A stretch of DNA of 11,868 nt from Candidatus Altimarinota bacterium (GTDB taxonomy: Bacteria > Patescibacteriota > Gracilibacteria > UBA4473), in NCBI GenBank assembly GCA_018401175.1, contig JAGYLK010000132.1, positions 1-11,868 on the forward strand, written 5' to 3'. The stretch's first letter is position 1. Every line of letters starts with the position of its first letter. A program made the translations under genes and the position numbers. Shown here piece after piece: positions 1 to 6,268 of this stretch. The notes under the pieces were generated by a model. It had not been told where the DNA came from, did no database searches, and worked only from the letters and a program-made list of their open reading frames with translations.

Positions 1-1289
1 CCAAACCCCGCATGTTCCACACCACCAAAACGACGCAAATCCCGATACCACCAGTAATCTTCTTTGTTTAATCCCATCTCTTCAATTCGTGCATCCAAGC
101 GATCGAGTCGCTCTTCACGCTGCGAACCACCGATAATTTCTCCGACTCCTGGGACGAGTAAATCCATTGCCGCGACGGTTTTTCCGTCGTCGTTTAATCG
201 CATGTAAAACGCTTTTATATCTTTTGGATAATTGATGAGAAATGTCGGACGACCGACTTTTTCACAAATATATTGTTCGTGCTCTGATTGTAAATCAAAT
301 CCCCATTTGACAGGAAATTCGAACTTTTTACCAGATGCTTGCAAAATCTTAATCGCCTCATCATACGGCATTCGTTCGAAATCCGAATCAATAATTTTTT
401 GCAATCGATCAATAATTCCTGGCTGAATGAATTGATCAAAGAAAGCCATCTCTTCTGGCAATTTTTCAAGTGCAGTTTTGAAGAGAAATTTCATCATTTC
501 TTCTGCCAAGTTCATATCATCTTTCAAATTCGCGAACGCAATCTCTGGCTCAATCATCCAGAACTCTGACGCATGACGCGTCGTGTTTGAATTCTCTGCT
601 CGGAACGTAGGTCCAAACGTGTAAATGTCACGAAACGCCATCGCAAAAGCCTCACCATTGAGTTGTCCGGAAACAGTCAAACTCGTTGGTTTTTTGAAAA
701 AATCTCGGGAATAATCCACTGCTCCATCTTTTTGTGGCACATGTTCGAGATCAAACGTCGTAACATGAAACATTTCTCCGGCTCCTTCGCAATCTGAACC
801 CGTGATAATTGGTGTATGGACGTAGACAAAGTTTTTTGATTGAAAAAACTCATGAATCGCGCCTGCCAGAACTGAACGCAAACGGAACACCGCCTGAAAG
901 GTATTTGTTCTCGGACGTAAGTGCGCTATCGTACGCAAATACTCCATCGTATGACGTTTTTTTTGTAATGGAAAATCAGCATCTGCTTCTTGACGAATTT
1001 CCACTGTTTCTGCCTGAATTTCATATTTCTGCCCTGCGCCTTGGGATTCAACGAGTTTCCCCGTTACTGAAACCGCAGAACCAATTGACAGCTTATCAAT
1101 CGCTTCAAAATTCGATAAATCAGACGTCGCCACCACTTGTAATGACGTAAAAAAGGTTCCATCGCTCACAGCAATAAAAGCTAAATCTTTATTTGCCCGC
1201 ACCGTACGAACCCATCCAGAAATATTTATATTCCCATTCAAAAATTGTTTCGGTGTACGAAATATGGATCTGATCGATGTCGTTTCCAT
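1..1289 (-). CDS. asnS: Asparagine--tRNA ligase, C-terminal end cut by the window edge
   Basis: Class IIb aminoacyl-tRNA synthetase that charges tRNA-Asn with asparagine in the cytoplasm. I read 429 codons in one open frame from the ATG at 1289 down to base 1; about 35 residues are missing. The N-terminal OB-fold anticodon-binding domain (about residues 15-110) includes ISGWVRT. The catalytic domain carries a motif-2 region with TFGPTFRAENSNTTRHASEF and EFWMIEPEIAFANL. GSDCEGAGEMF and LTVSGQLNGE match asparaginyl rather than aspartyl enzymes. GGSQREERLDRLD and NKEDYWWYRDLRRFGGVEHAGFG lead into motif 3, where the window ends. The family is usually about 460 residues, which fits. No Shine-Dalgarno site precedes the ATG; a TTTAAT box lies 10 nt upstream, so the leader is probably very short. 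It is transcribed alone here, away from the small-ORF region. Identity is close to certain from motif conservation. Confidence 0.96.
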   Translation of the reverse strand, partial: METTSIRSIFRTPKQFLNGNINISGWVRTVRANKDLAFIAVSDGTFFTSLQVVATSDLSNFEAIDKLSIGSAVSVTGKLVESQGAGQKYEIQAETVEIRQEADADFPLQKKRHTMEYLRTIAHLRPRTNTFQAVFRLRSVLAGAIHEFFQSKNFVYVHTPIITGSDCEGAGEMFHVTTFDLEHVPQKDGAVDYSRDFFKKPTSLTVSGQLNGEAFAMAFRDIYTFGPTFRAENSNTTRHASEFWMIEPEIAFANLKDDMNLAEEMMKFLFKTALEKLPEEMAFFDQFIQPGIIDRLQKIIDSDFERMPYDEAIKILQASGKKFEFPVKWGFDLQSEHEQYICEKVGRPTFLINYPKDIKAFYMRLNDDGKTVAAMDLLVPGVGEIIGGSQREERLDRLDARIEEMGLNKEDYWWYRDLRRFGGVEHAGF

Positions 1290-1299
1290 TGTTGAATGG

Positions 1300-1305
1300 A
1301 TTAAA
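1300..1305 (-). promoter_or_regulatory. Possible -10 box of asnS
   Basis: On the minus strand TTTAAT (five of six matches to TATAAT) ends 10 nt before the asnS ATG. This would give a leader of only a few nucleotides, similar to other genes in the window. I could not find a convincing -35 box at 16-18 bp; the upstream TTGACT at 1344-1339 is too far away. Weak call. Confidence 0.35.
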
Positions 1306-1339
1306 AAGTATGCACAGTTTCGCAATTTATAAAGGAAAA

Positions 1340-1355
1340 GTCAATTTCTATTGAC
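1340..1355. repeat. Short inverted repeat upstream of asnS
   Basis: GTCAAT (1340-1345) and ATTGAC (1350-1355) form a perfect 6-bp inverted repeat around TTCT. Each arm contains an outward-facing TTGAC, resembling -35 boxes for both directions (TTGACA at 1351-1356 on plus, TTGACT at 1344-1339 on minus). Neither has a good -10 at normal spacing: the nearest on plus is AATAAT at 1376-1381, 19 bp away. It may be an operator or a chance arrangement. Confidence 0.3.
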
Positions 1356-1400
1356 AAGTGATTGTTAATGGTGAAAATAATGGAAATTAATTTTTAGAAG

Positions 1401-1586
1401 ATGGAAGAAGATAGAATATTTAACCTCAAAACAGCACTTCGAGAATGCGAAACATCCATTCCCCCAGCAGAGAAAACATTTCAAAATTCCATTAGTAAAA
1501 CCCAAATCCAGGTACAAAAAACCGTTACTCCGAAGTGGAAAAAAAGCGCACGACCAAATAATCCGTTCTATTACCCTCATCTCTAA
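1401..1586 (+). CDS. Possible small protein of 61 residues, unrecognised
   Basis: This is the only reasonable coding candidate in the roughly 410-bp gap between asnS and the DUF378 gene. The ATG frame at 1401 gives 61 codons ending in TAA. The product is hydrophilic and basic toward the end (KKSARPNNPFYYPHL), with no membrane segment and two prolines at the centre. Codon choice (GAA, AAA, CGA, CTC, ACA) resembles the recognised genes, whereas the overlapping minus-strand frame (1365-1580) would give a Phe/Cys-rich chain typical of a shadow. There is no spaced Shine-Dalgarno site and no TACACT-like box 7 nt upstream; the nearest AT-rich box is ATTAAT at 1386-1391, 9 nt before the ATG. I do not recognise a family. 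It could equally be non-coding sequence. Confidence 0.35.
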   Translation: MEEDRIFNLKTALRECETSIPPAEKTFQNSISKTQIQVQKTVTPKWKKSARPNNPFYYPHL

Positions 1587-1637
1587 ACCCTATTTTATTA
1601 AAACTGAGAAATATTTCCTGCCCAAAAGAAAGAAAAC

Positions 1638-1666
1638 TTGTCTAAATAAAAAACATTCTCTAATCT
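1638..1666 (+). promoter_or_regulatory. Weak promoter candidate for the DUF378 gene
   Basis: TTGTCT (1638-1643), a 17-bp spacer and TAATCT (1661-1666) would start transcription near 1673. That leaves a leader of about 27 nt made almost only of pyrimidines and A, with no Shine-Dalgarno sequence. Both boxes match the consensus only partly. This is the one recognised gene whose start codon has no -10 box just in front of it. Confidence 0.3.
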
Positions 1667-1699
1667 GAAAGTTGCTTTATTTCTTTTCTTTATTTACTC

Positions 1700-1906
1700 A
1701 TGGCAAAAGGCTTTCTCGGCATCGTTACCTTTATCCTCGTAATCGTAGGAGCTCTCAATTGGGGACTGGTAGGCGCGTTCAACGTAGACCTCGTACAACT
1801 TATCTTTGGTTCTCTGCCAATGATTGCGAAGATTATCTACGTTCTCGTAGGTATCTCTGCTATTGTACAAATAATTGTTGCCTCAAACAAAAATTGTTGC
1901 CGCTAA
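1700..1906 (+). CDS. DUF378-family small membrane protein
   Basis: The 68-residue product has two membrane helices, about residues 5-26 and 44-62, separated by a short loop. The family signature is clear: a first helix ending in GALNWGLVGAFNVDLV, then IFGS, then IIYVLVGISAI. This matches the DUF378 (YuzA-like) family, whose members are about 60-80 residues and whose biochemical role is unknown; it presumably sits in the cytoplasmic membrane. The tail NKNCCR is short, cysteine-containing and positively charged. The ATG at 1700 is the only start, since an in-frame TAA lies at 1661. The gene is alone in its unit and runs tail to tail into murC: the two stop codons share the four bases CTAA at 1903-1906. 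No Shine-Dalgarno site is visible; the leader is U-rich. Family call is firm, function unknown. Confidence 0.88.
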   Translation: MAKGFLGIVTFILVIVGALNWGLVGAFNVDLVQLIFGSLPMIAKIIYVLVGISAIVQIIVASNKNCCR

Positions 1907-3189
1907 AGAACTTCTTTCCCCGGTTGTAGTCGTGAAACTATATTACGCGCAAAAGGAGAAATGTTCCCTGCTCCACAAAAAATGATTATATCGCCCATTG
2001 AAAAGTGGGCGATAAATTTTTGTGCATCTTCCTGAGAATCAATCGAAACCGCATCTGGAAGTGATCCTCGAAACTTCGAATCCGGCATATTTTTTTTATC
2101 TTGATCCGTATCTCGCGCTGGATAAATCGGGAAAAGTCCGATCTCGTCTGCTAATGAAAGCGCCTCCACAAATTCACTCAACAACGCTGCCGTTCGCGAA
2201 TGCTGATGCGGTTCAAAAATAATTCCTATTTTTGCTACTGGAAACGTTTTGCGAAATCCTTGCAAAAGCGCTCGTATCTCGCTTGGGTGATGCGCATAAT
2301 CGTCATAGATCTTTACTCCATTTATTTCTCCAATAAGTTCTTGCCGTCTTCCCGCCCCTATATATTTCCCCAGTCCAGACTGAAACGCATCTGTATCTAA
2401 TTCTAATATATTCGCCAGAGCTAATGCCAGCGTTGCATTATCATAATTGTATTGACCATGGACTTTCAAAATATATTCCCAGATCTGTTCACTCTGCCGT
2501 GGCACGGGAACCCGTTTCCCTTTGTACTGAGACAATACTCTTTCTGCTCCTAAATCACCTTCATGATAGAGAACCAATTTTGCATTTTTGATAAACCGCT
2601 CAAATGCCGAAAAATAGGATTCTTCCGTTGGAAATGCATCAAAATGATCGTGTTCTACGCTTGTCAAAATCGCAATTTCTGGCGACAGGAATCGAAAATT
2701 CTCACGATATTCACATGCTTCCACGAGCAACCAATTATCTGTCCCGAGATGAAAATTTGAACCATCAAATTCTTTCAACGTTGTTCCCACAATTACCGAT
2801 GGATCAAATCTCGTTTCCATACAACCGCGTGCAATCATAGCCGTTGTCGTCGTTTTCCCATGCGTTCCGGCAACGCCAATCACTTTATAACTCTTCGCTA
2901 CTTCCCCCAGGTACGCAAAATACGAATATTGCTTTCGTCCCAATTCTGCAGCCCGCATTCGCTCGGGATTTTCAACCGGAACTGCTTCCGAATAGACTAA
3001 AATATCGATATCATGAGGAACATTTTCTGCTTTTTGATCGGAAAAAAGACGCATGTTCAATTTTCGTAGTGCAGGAAAAATCTCCGTCTCACACACATCA
3101 GAACCAGAAACCTCATCCCCACGAGCAAAACACAACTGCGCCAAGGCAGAAGTTCCAATCCCTCCGATACCAACGAAATGGATTTTCAC
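1903..3189 (-). CDS. murC: UDP-N-acetylmuramate--L-alanine ligase
   Basis: Cytoplasmic Mur ligase that adds L-alanine to UDP-MurNAc using ATP, the first peptide step of peptidoglycan synthesis. Counting from GTG, 428 residues. The N-terminal nucleotide-binding domain opens with HFVGIGGIGTSALAQL (4-19). The ATP loop is GTHGKTTTTAM (108-118). The central domain has VEACEYRENF (156-165) and TSVEHDHFD (176-184), then HGQYNYDNATLA (244-255). The C-terminal domain carries GRRQELIGEI, YDDYAHHPSEI (295-305) and FEPHQHSRT (325-333). The sequence between VEHDHFD and HGQYNYDN looks compact for the family. The frame stays open to an ATG at 3234, which would add 15 residues, but family members begin right at this IHF.GIGG strand. 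A good promoter (TTGCCA, 17 bp, TACACT) lies inside that extension and would start transcription on the GTG, so I choose GTG. It diverges from the gene at 3264. The ligase could in principle be an Mpl-type enzyme, but length and motifs favour MurC. Confidence 0.93.
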   Translation of the reverse strand: MKIHFVGIGGIGTSALAQLCFARGDEVSGSDVCETEIFPALRKLNMRLFSDQKAENVPHDIDILVYSEAVPVENPERMRAAELGRKQYSYFAYLGEVAKSYKVIGVAGTHGKTTTTAMIARGCMETRFDPSVIVGTTLKEFDGSNFHLGTDNWLLVEACEYRENFRFLSPEIAILTSVEHDHFDAFPTEESYFSAFERFIKNAKLVLYHEGDLGAERVLSQYKGKRVPVPRQSEQIWEYILKVHGQYNYDNATLALALANILELDTDAFQSGLGKYIGAGRRQELIGEINGVKIYDDYAHHPSEIRALLQGFRKTFPVAKIGIIFEPHQHSRTAALLSEFVEALSLADEIGLFPIYPARDTDQDKKNMPDSKFRGSLPDAVSIDSQEDAQKFIAHFSMGDIIIFCGAGNISPFARNIVSRLQPGKEVL

Positions 3190-3195
3190 ACGCAA

Positions 3196-3224
3196 AGTGT
3201 AGCGCGAGAAAGGGGAATTGGCAA
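3196..3224 (-). promoter_or_regulatory. murC promoter, predicted leaderless
   Basis: On the minus strand TTGCCA (3224-3219) is followed after exactly 17 bp by TACACT (3201-3196). The murC GTG begins 7 nt downstream of the -10 box, which is where transcription would normally begin. Its -35 box is back to back with the -35 box of the divergent gene, 3 bp apart. Confidence 0.65.
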
Positions 3225-3227
3225 AAG

Positions 3228-3256
3228 TTGACATTATTTCGAAAACGTATTACAAA
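3228..3256 (+). promoter_or_regulatory. Promoter of the 135-residue orphan gene, predicted leaderless
   Basis: A perfect TTGACA -35 box (3228-3233), a 17-bp spacer and TACAAA (3251-3256), then GAACATA and the ATG at 3264. Transcription should begin at or within a base or two of the ATG. No Shine-Dalgarno site. This promoter also supports the short version of the gene rather than the 275-codon open frame from 2844. Confidence 0.65.
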
Positions 3257-3263
3257 GAACATA

Positions 3264-3671
3264 ATGGGATATTCTCCAGAAAAAACACCTCCCCTCCTAA
3301 AAGAGATTAAATGTCCTATTCTTCCAGATGTTCCGCGAATAAGTGGAGGAATTACTCAAATGTGCAGAGATTTGAGTTGTATTTGTGATGCTTGGGGAAT
3401 TTACAATGATTACACAAAAGAGCCAGAAAGCGACCCACTCGTCCGACAATTTCTTTCTGTTTCTCTTTTATTTGGCGAAAATGGAGAAGAGAGAATTGAT
3501 ACGATAATATACAAAGATTTTGAAACAAAAAAAATTATATTTCGATACACAGAACACTTCCAAAAGGCTAAAAAAGCAACTCAATATGTAGTAAACAAAA
3601 CCATTACAGAATCTCCGGTAAAAGCAATACATCGTCGGCTCAAGTGGGAAGAAGTTGAGTGCTTAGAATAA
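3264..3671 (+). CDS. Hypothetical protein of 135 residues, unrecognised
   Basis: I do not recognise this family. The product is soluble and mixed-charge, with no signal peptide or membrane helix. Features: a proline-rich start (PEKTPPLLKEIKCPILPDVP), a CRDLSCICDAW segment with three closely spaced cysteines (about residues 34-41), a hydrophobic stretch RQFLSVSLLFGENGEERIDTIIYKD, and a basic helix-like tail (HFQKAKKATQYVVNKT, HRRLKWEEVE). The three cysteines lie in C-x4-C-x-C spacing, and one more lies at 17, so metal binding is possible but unproven. The frame is open upstream to 2844, but that part is antisense to murC. The ATG at 3264 has an excellent promoter ending 7 nt before it. The gene is monocistronic, diverges from murC, and its last 9 bases overlap the end of gpmI. 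Coding status is supported by promoter, start placement and codon use; function is open. Confidence 0.7.
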   Translation: MGYSPEKTPPLLKEIKCPILPDVPRISGGITQMCRDLSCICDAWGIYNDYTKEPESDPLVRQFLSVSLLFGENGEERIDTIIYKDFETKKIIFRYTEHFQKAKKATQYVVNKTITESPVKAIHRRLKWEEVECLE

Positions 3672-5180
3672 CGGTTTTCCTGTCATTTCTTTTGACTTTG
3701 CAATCCCCAATAACTCCAGTGCCGTAGGTGCAATATCCGCCAACGTTCCATTTTCTCTTAATTGTGGCATTGTCCCGTCTGATTTCAAAAGCCAACAGGG
3801 AACCATGTTCTTTGTATGACTTGCACACGGATCTCCGTTTGATTCAAACATTTCATCTGCATTTCCATGATCCGCAAAAAGTAAAACGTCGTACCCATGG
3901 GAAAGCAACACCGGAATCTCTCGCGATAAACATTCATCTACTATTTCAATCGCTTTTTTTGCTGGCGAAAATTCTCCTCCATGCCCAACTAAATCGGGAT
4001 TCGCAAAATTTTGAACAATGAGTGCGTATTCCTTTTTTGCTAACTGAGAAATCAGCGCATCTGTTTGTTCTCGTGCCGACATTTCCGGCTTTTCCGCATA
4101 CGAAGCACACTTCGGAGAAGGAATCAAAATTCTATCTTCTCCCTCAAATGGTTCTTTCCGTTGTCCCGAAAAGTAAAACGTAACGTGATTAAACTTTTCT
4201 GTCTCCGAAATTCGCAATTGTGGTAATCCGGCGCGAGAAACTATTTCTCCCAATGTATAAGGAACTTGCGGATCTGCTAATTCATACGCGGTAACCGCAT
4301 CTGGATAATAACTTCCAAATACCGCCACATTTTGAGGATTCAATCGAAATGGACGATCAAATTCTGTAAATGTTTCATCGCACAATGCCGACCACAACTG
4401 GCGCATTCGATCCGATCGATAATTGAAACACACCACAATATCATCCTTCGCAATTGCCCCATCTTTATTCAAAACAATCGGCGGAAAATAATAATCTGAC
4501 TCCTTAGAAGTCGCATAAAATTTATCTAACGCCTCTCTCCCATTTGAAGTTTGAAGTTTGAAGTTTGAAATTTCATCTCGTCCCCACAAAACATCACATC
4601 CTGCTTTTGTACGATCCCAATTCGTATCACGATCCATCGAATAAAATCGCCCACTCAGAGAAGCAATCTTTCCAATACCAATGGTTTCTAGCTCGGAAAG
4701 ATATTTTTTTGCTGACCGTTCTCCCACATCACGTCCATCAAGAAAGCCGTGGATAAAAATATTTTCAATTCCAAATTGCTGCGCCATTTTCAAAAGCCCA
4801 TACAAATGGGGCTGAAAACTATGGATTCCGCCATCAGAAAGCATTCCCAACAAATGAATTCGTCCTCGTTGTTTTGCTTTTTCAAACAAGGGAACCAAGG
4901 CCGGATTTTTGAAAATATTTCCCGAATCAATATCTTCATTAATAATTGTCAAAAATTGTTTTATTGGACGACCTGCCCCGATTGTTAAATGTCCTGCCTC
5001 TGAACCTCCGCACTGAAAACTCGGCAATCCAACTGATGCTCCATCGGTTTTAAGTTTTGAAAACTTTTGGGATTGAAAGAGCGGGTCTAAGAAATTTTTA
5101 CGTGCGTGAAATATCGCATCTCCTTCATCATGTGCGCCCAGCCCAAATCCGTCGAGAATGATTAAACAAACTTTTTTCAT
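3663..5180 (-). CDS. gpmI: 2,3-bisphosphoglycerate-independent phosphoglycerate mutase
   Basis: Interconverts 3- and 2-phosphoglycerate in glycolysis; the family needs two Mn(II) ions and no 2,3-BPG cofactor. 505 residues, a normal length. Alkaline-phosphatase-like metal site: LDGFG (9-13), the phosphoserine region GGSEAGHLTIGAGR with Ser60, NFANPDLVGH (391-400), and ADHGNADEM (436-444), then SHTKNMVP. The inserted phosphotransfer domain (about 75-310) has LSDGGIHSF, HGFLDGRD, SGRFYSMDRDTNWDR and CFNYRSDRMRQ. HVTFYFSGQ and EPFEGEDRILIPSP are also classic. The residue before the catalytic serine is Gly where Asn is usual. Residues 204-212 are encoded by a tandem heptamer repeat in a variable loop. 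The open frame reaches 5312, but family members start at MKKVCLIILDGFG, and a TACAAT box ends 7 nt before this ATG; the leftover 44 codons overlap the divergent pilin gene. Very confident. Confidence 0.96.
   Translation of the reverse strand: MKKVCLIILDGFGLGAHDEGDAIFHARKNFLDPLFQSQKFSKLKTDGASVGLPSFQCGGSEAGHLTIGAGRPIKQFLTIINEDIDSGNIFKNPALVPLFEKAKQRGRIHLLGMLSDGGIHSFQPHLYGLLKMAQQFGIENIFIHGFLDGRDVGERSAKKYLSELETIGIGKIASLSGRFYSMDRDTNWDRTKAGCDVLWGRDEISNFKLQTSNGREALDKFYATSKESDYYFPPIVLNKDGAIAKDDIVVCFNYRSDRMRQLWSALCDETFTEFDRPFRLNPQNVAVFGSYYPDAVTAYELADPQVPYTLGEIVSRAGLPQLRISETEKFNHVTFYFSGQRKEPFEGEDRILIPSPKCASYAEKPEMSAREQTDALISQLAKKEYALIVQNFANPDLVGHGGEFSPAKKAIEIVDECLSREIPVLLSHGYDVLLFADHGNADEMFESNGDPCASHTKNMVPCWLLKSDGTMPQLRENGTLADIAPTALELLGIAKSKEMTGKPLF
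4543..4573. repeat. Tandem heptamer repeat (TTTGAAG) inside gpmI
   Basis: Three perfect copies of TTTGAAG, one TTTGAAA and a trailing TTT make about 4.4 units of 7 bp. On the coding strand it reads as ISNFKLQTS plus N in GpmI. Seven is not a multiple of three, so a unit gain or loss would shift the reading frame. It falls in a loop of the phosphotransfer domain that varies within the family. Confidence 0.9.
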
Positions 5181-5202
5181 TGCTTGAATTGTAGGATACA
5201 AT
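5174..5202 (+). promoter_or_regulatory. Promoter of the pilin-like gene, sharing its -10 with gpmI
   Basis: TTTTCA (5174-5179), a 17-bp spacer and TACAAT (5197-5202) lie 9 nt before the ATG at 5212. The leader would be zero to three bases. The -10 is the right arm of the palindrome ATTGTA-GGA-TACAAT (5188-5202). Confidence 0.5.
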
Positions 5203-5216
5203 AAAAAAGAAATGAA
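5188..5216 (-). promoter_or_regulatory. gpmI promoter, predicted leaderless
   Basis: On the minus strand TACAAT (5193-5188) is followed by TTCAAGC and the gpmI ATG at 5180, so transcription would begin on the start codon. The -35 candidate (TTCATT, 5216-5211) is poor. The -10 is the left arm of the same palindrome that serves the divergent gene. Confidence 0.55.
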
Positions 5217-6186
5217 ATCTTTCCTCTTTCGATACAAAAATAAAAAAGCTGGACTGTCGCTTCTTTTGGCGATGGTCGGATCAACAATTGCCATAAGTAT
5301 CGTAATTGCCATTCTTACGCTCGTAACTCGATCGGTAGAACAGTCGCAGGGACTCGAAAGATCAACACAAACTTTTTTTGCTATTGAGTCAGGACTTGAG
5401 GCTGGATTTTTTCATCATAATGCCCGTGGACAAGGAGTTCGATTTTTGCCATTAAATGATCCTTCTTTCCCCGAAAAGCAATCTGTGGTTCATGAAGAAG
5501 TAAATATTACTACCAACTGGACAATTGACGGCCGAACGGAGAATTCCACTCTCAATGGACTTGTTCACGAAAACACACCTCTCCAGTTACGATGGTATTG
5601 GGATAACGCAGAATCCGTGGAAGAAGTATCTGATCCGCAAGCGTATACCCCAAACTTCACGCTTGATTTTGATCCGGACAACGAAATTCCTCCTAATTTT
5701 GACTTTAATGCGGTAGAAAACAATGTATTGATAAGCTGGATGCTTACTCGTCGTGGAGGAAGTATGGGATTGGGATCGCTTGTCCCAAAAGCAGATGATC
5801 CAGAAAATCCGTGTCTTCCCGATACTTCATTTATTTGCCGCGATCAACTATATTCAATGACACTTTCCTCTGGGGATACACGAGAAGGATCGCTTCTTCC
5901 GCGAACGGCAACAGATACCACCGACACGATAAATAACTTTCTTTCAGACGGAACCAAATTTCAGCTTGTTCTTACCCCTGCACGAGAATTTCGCGATTCT
6001 GCCACAGGAAATAAAATCCCGGGAATTCCCTTTCGACTCATCGAGAATGGAGGAATAACTCTTCCTCGACCGGAATATTCTGTATACACCTCTCTTTCCG
6101 CAGGAAATTTTTCCAAGAAAATAGACATCCTCAGTATTCCAGAACAAACTTCTGTTCAGGCGTTTAGCTACGTTATTTTTGATTAA
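5212..6186 (+). CDS. PilX-like minor pilin or pseudopilin with a prepilin-type N-terminus
   Basis: 324 residues. The N-terminus is short and basic (KSFLFRYKNKK), followed by one hydrophobic helix (about residues 13-38) and then a polar helical stretch with RSVEQSQGLERSTQTFFAIESGLEAG. This last segment resembles the QAFYAAESGLE region that follows the helix in PilX-type minor pilins and related tight-export proteins. The cleavage region KKAG-LSLLLAM is unlike the usual G-FTLIE, so processing by a prepilin peptidase is plausible, not shown. Residues 70-324 form a low-cysteine, beta-rich-looking extracellular domain with repeated Asp/Asn/Thr/Pro (for example DFDPDNEIPPNFDFNAVENN) and two cysteines near residues 201 and 211 that could form a disulfide. 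By family it would belong to type IV pilus or secretion machinery in the envelope, but no other pilus gene is in the window. It diverges from gpmI and converges on pyrH. Confidence 0.65.
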   Translation: MKSFLFRYKNKKAGLSLLLAMVGSTIAISIVIAILTLVTRSVEQSQGLERSTQTFFAIESGLEAGFFHHNARGQGVRFLPLNDPSFPEKQSVVHEEVNITTNWTIDGRTENSTLNGLVHENTPLQLRWYWDNAESVEEVSDPQAYTPNFTLDFDPDNEIPPNFDFNAVENNVLISWMLTRRGGSMGLGSLVPKADDPENPCLPDTSFICRDQLYSMTLSSGDTREGSLLPRTATDTTDTINNFLSDGTKFQLVLTPAREFRDSATGNKIPGIPFRLIENGGITLPRPEYSVYTSLSAGNFSKKIDILSIPEQTSVQAFSYVIFD

Positions 6187-6199
6187 TTTATTCCAGAAC

Positions 6200-6219
6200 A
6201 AAAAGCCGATAACGCTTTT
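6200..6219. terminator. Weak hairpin between the converging pilin and pyrH genes
   Basis: AAAAGC (6201-6206) pairs with GCTTTT (6214-6219) around a 7-nt loop, in the 82-bp gap between two converging genes. The stem has only two G-C pairs. It could act as a poor two-way terminator; the T-run is short and interrupted. Confidence 0.25.
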
Positions 6220-6268
6220 CCCCGCATTTTATTTGTAGTTTGCGATTTGAAAAGCGAAACTCGAATTT

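Noticed and set aside
1351..1381. Plus-strand promoter TTGACA with AATAAT for the 61-codon ORF
   Set aside because: The spacer is 19 bp and there is no matching distance to the ATG, so it is listed only as part of the inverted repeat.
1365..1580. 71-codon minus-strand frame in the asnS gap
   Set aside because: Phe/Cys-rich shadow of the plus-strand 61-codon frame, which has more natural codon use.
2844..3263. Upstream extension of the orphan gene (275-codon frame starting at 2844)
   Set aside because: These 140 codons are antisense to the conserved 5' half of murC, have shadow-like composition, and contain the promoter for the ATG at 3264.
5181..5312. 44-codon N-terminal extension of gpmI
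   Set aside because: It overlaps the start of the divergent pilin gene, is absent from family N-termini, and contains the gpmI promoter.
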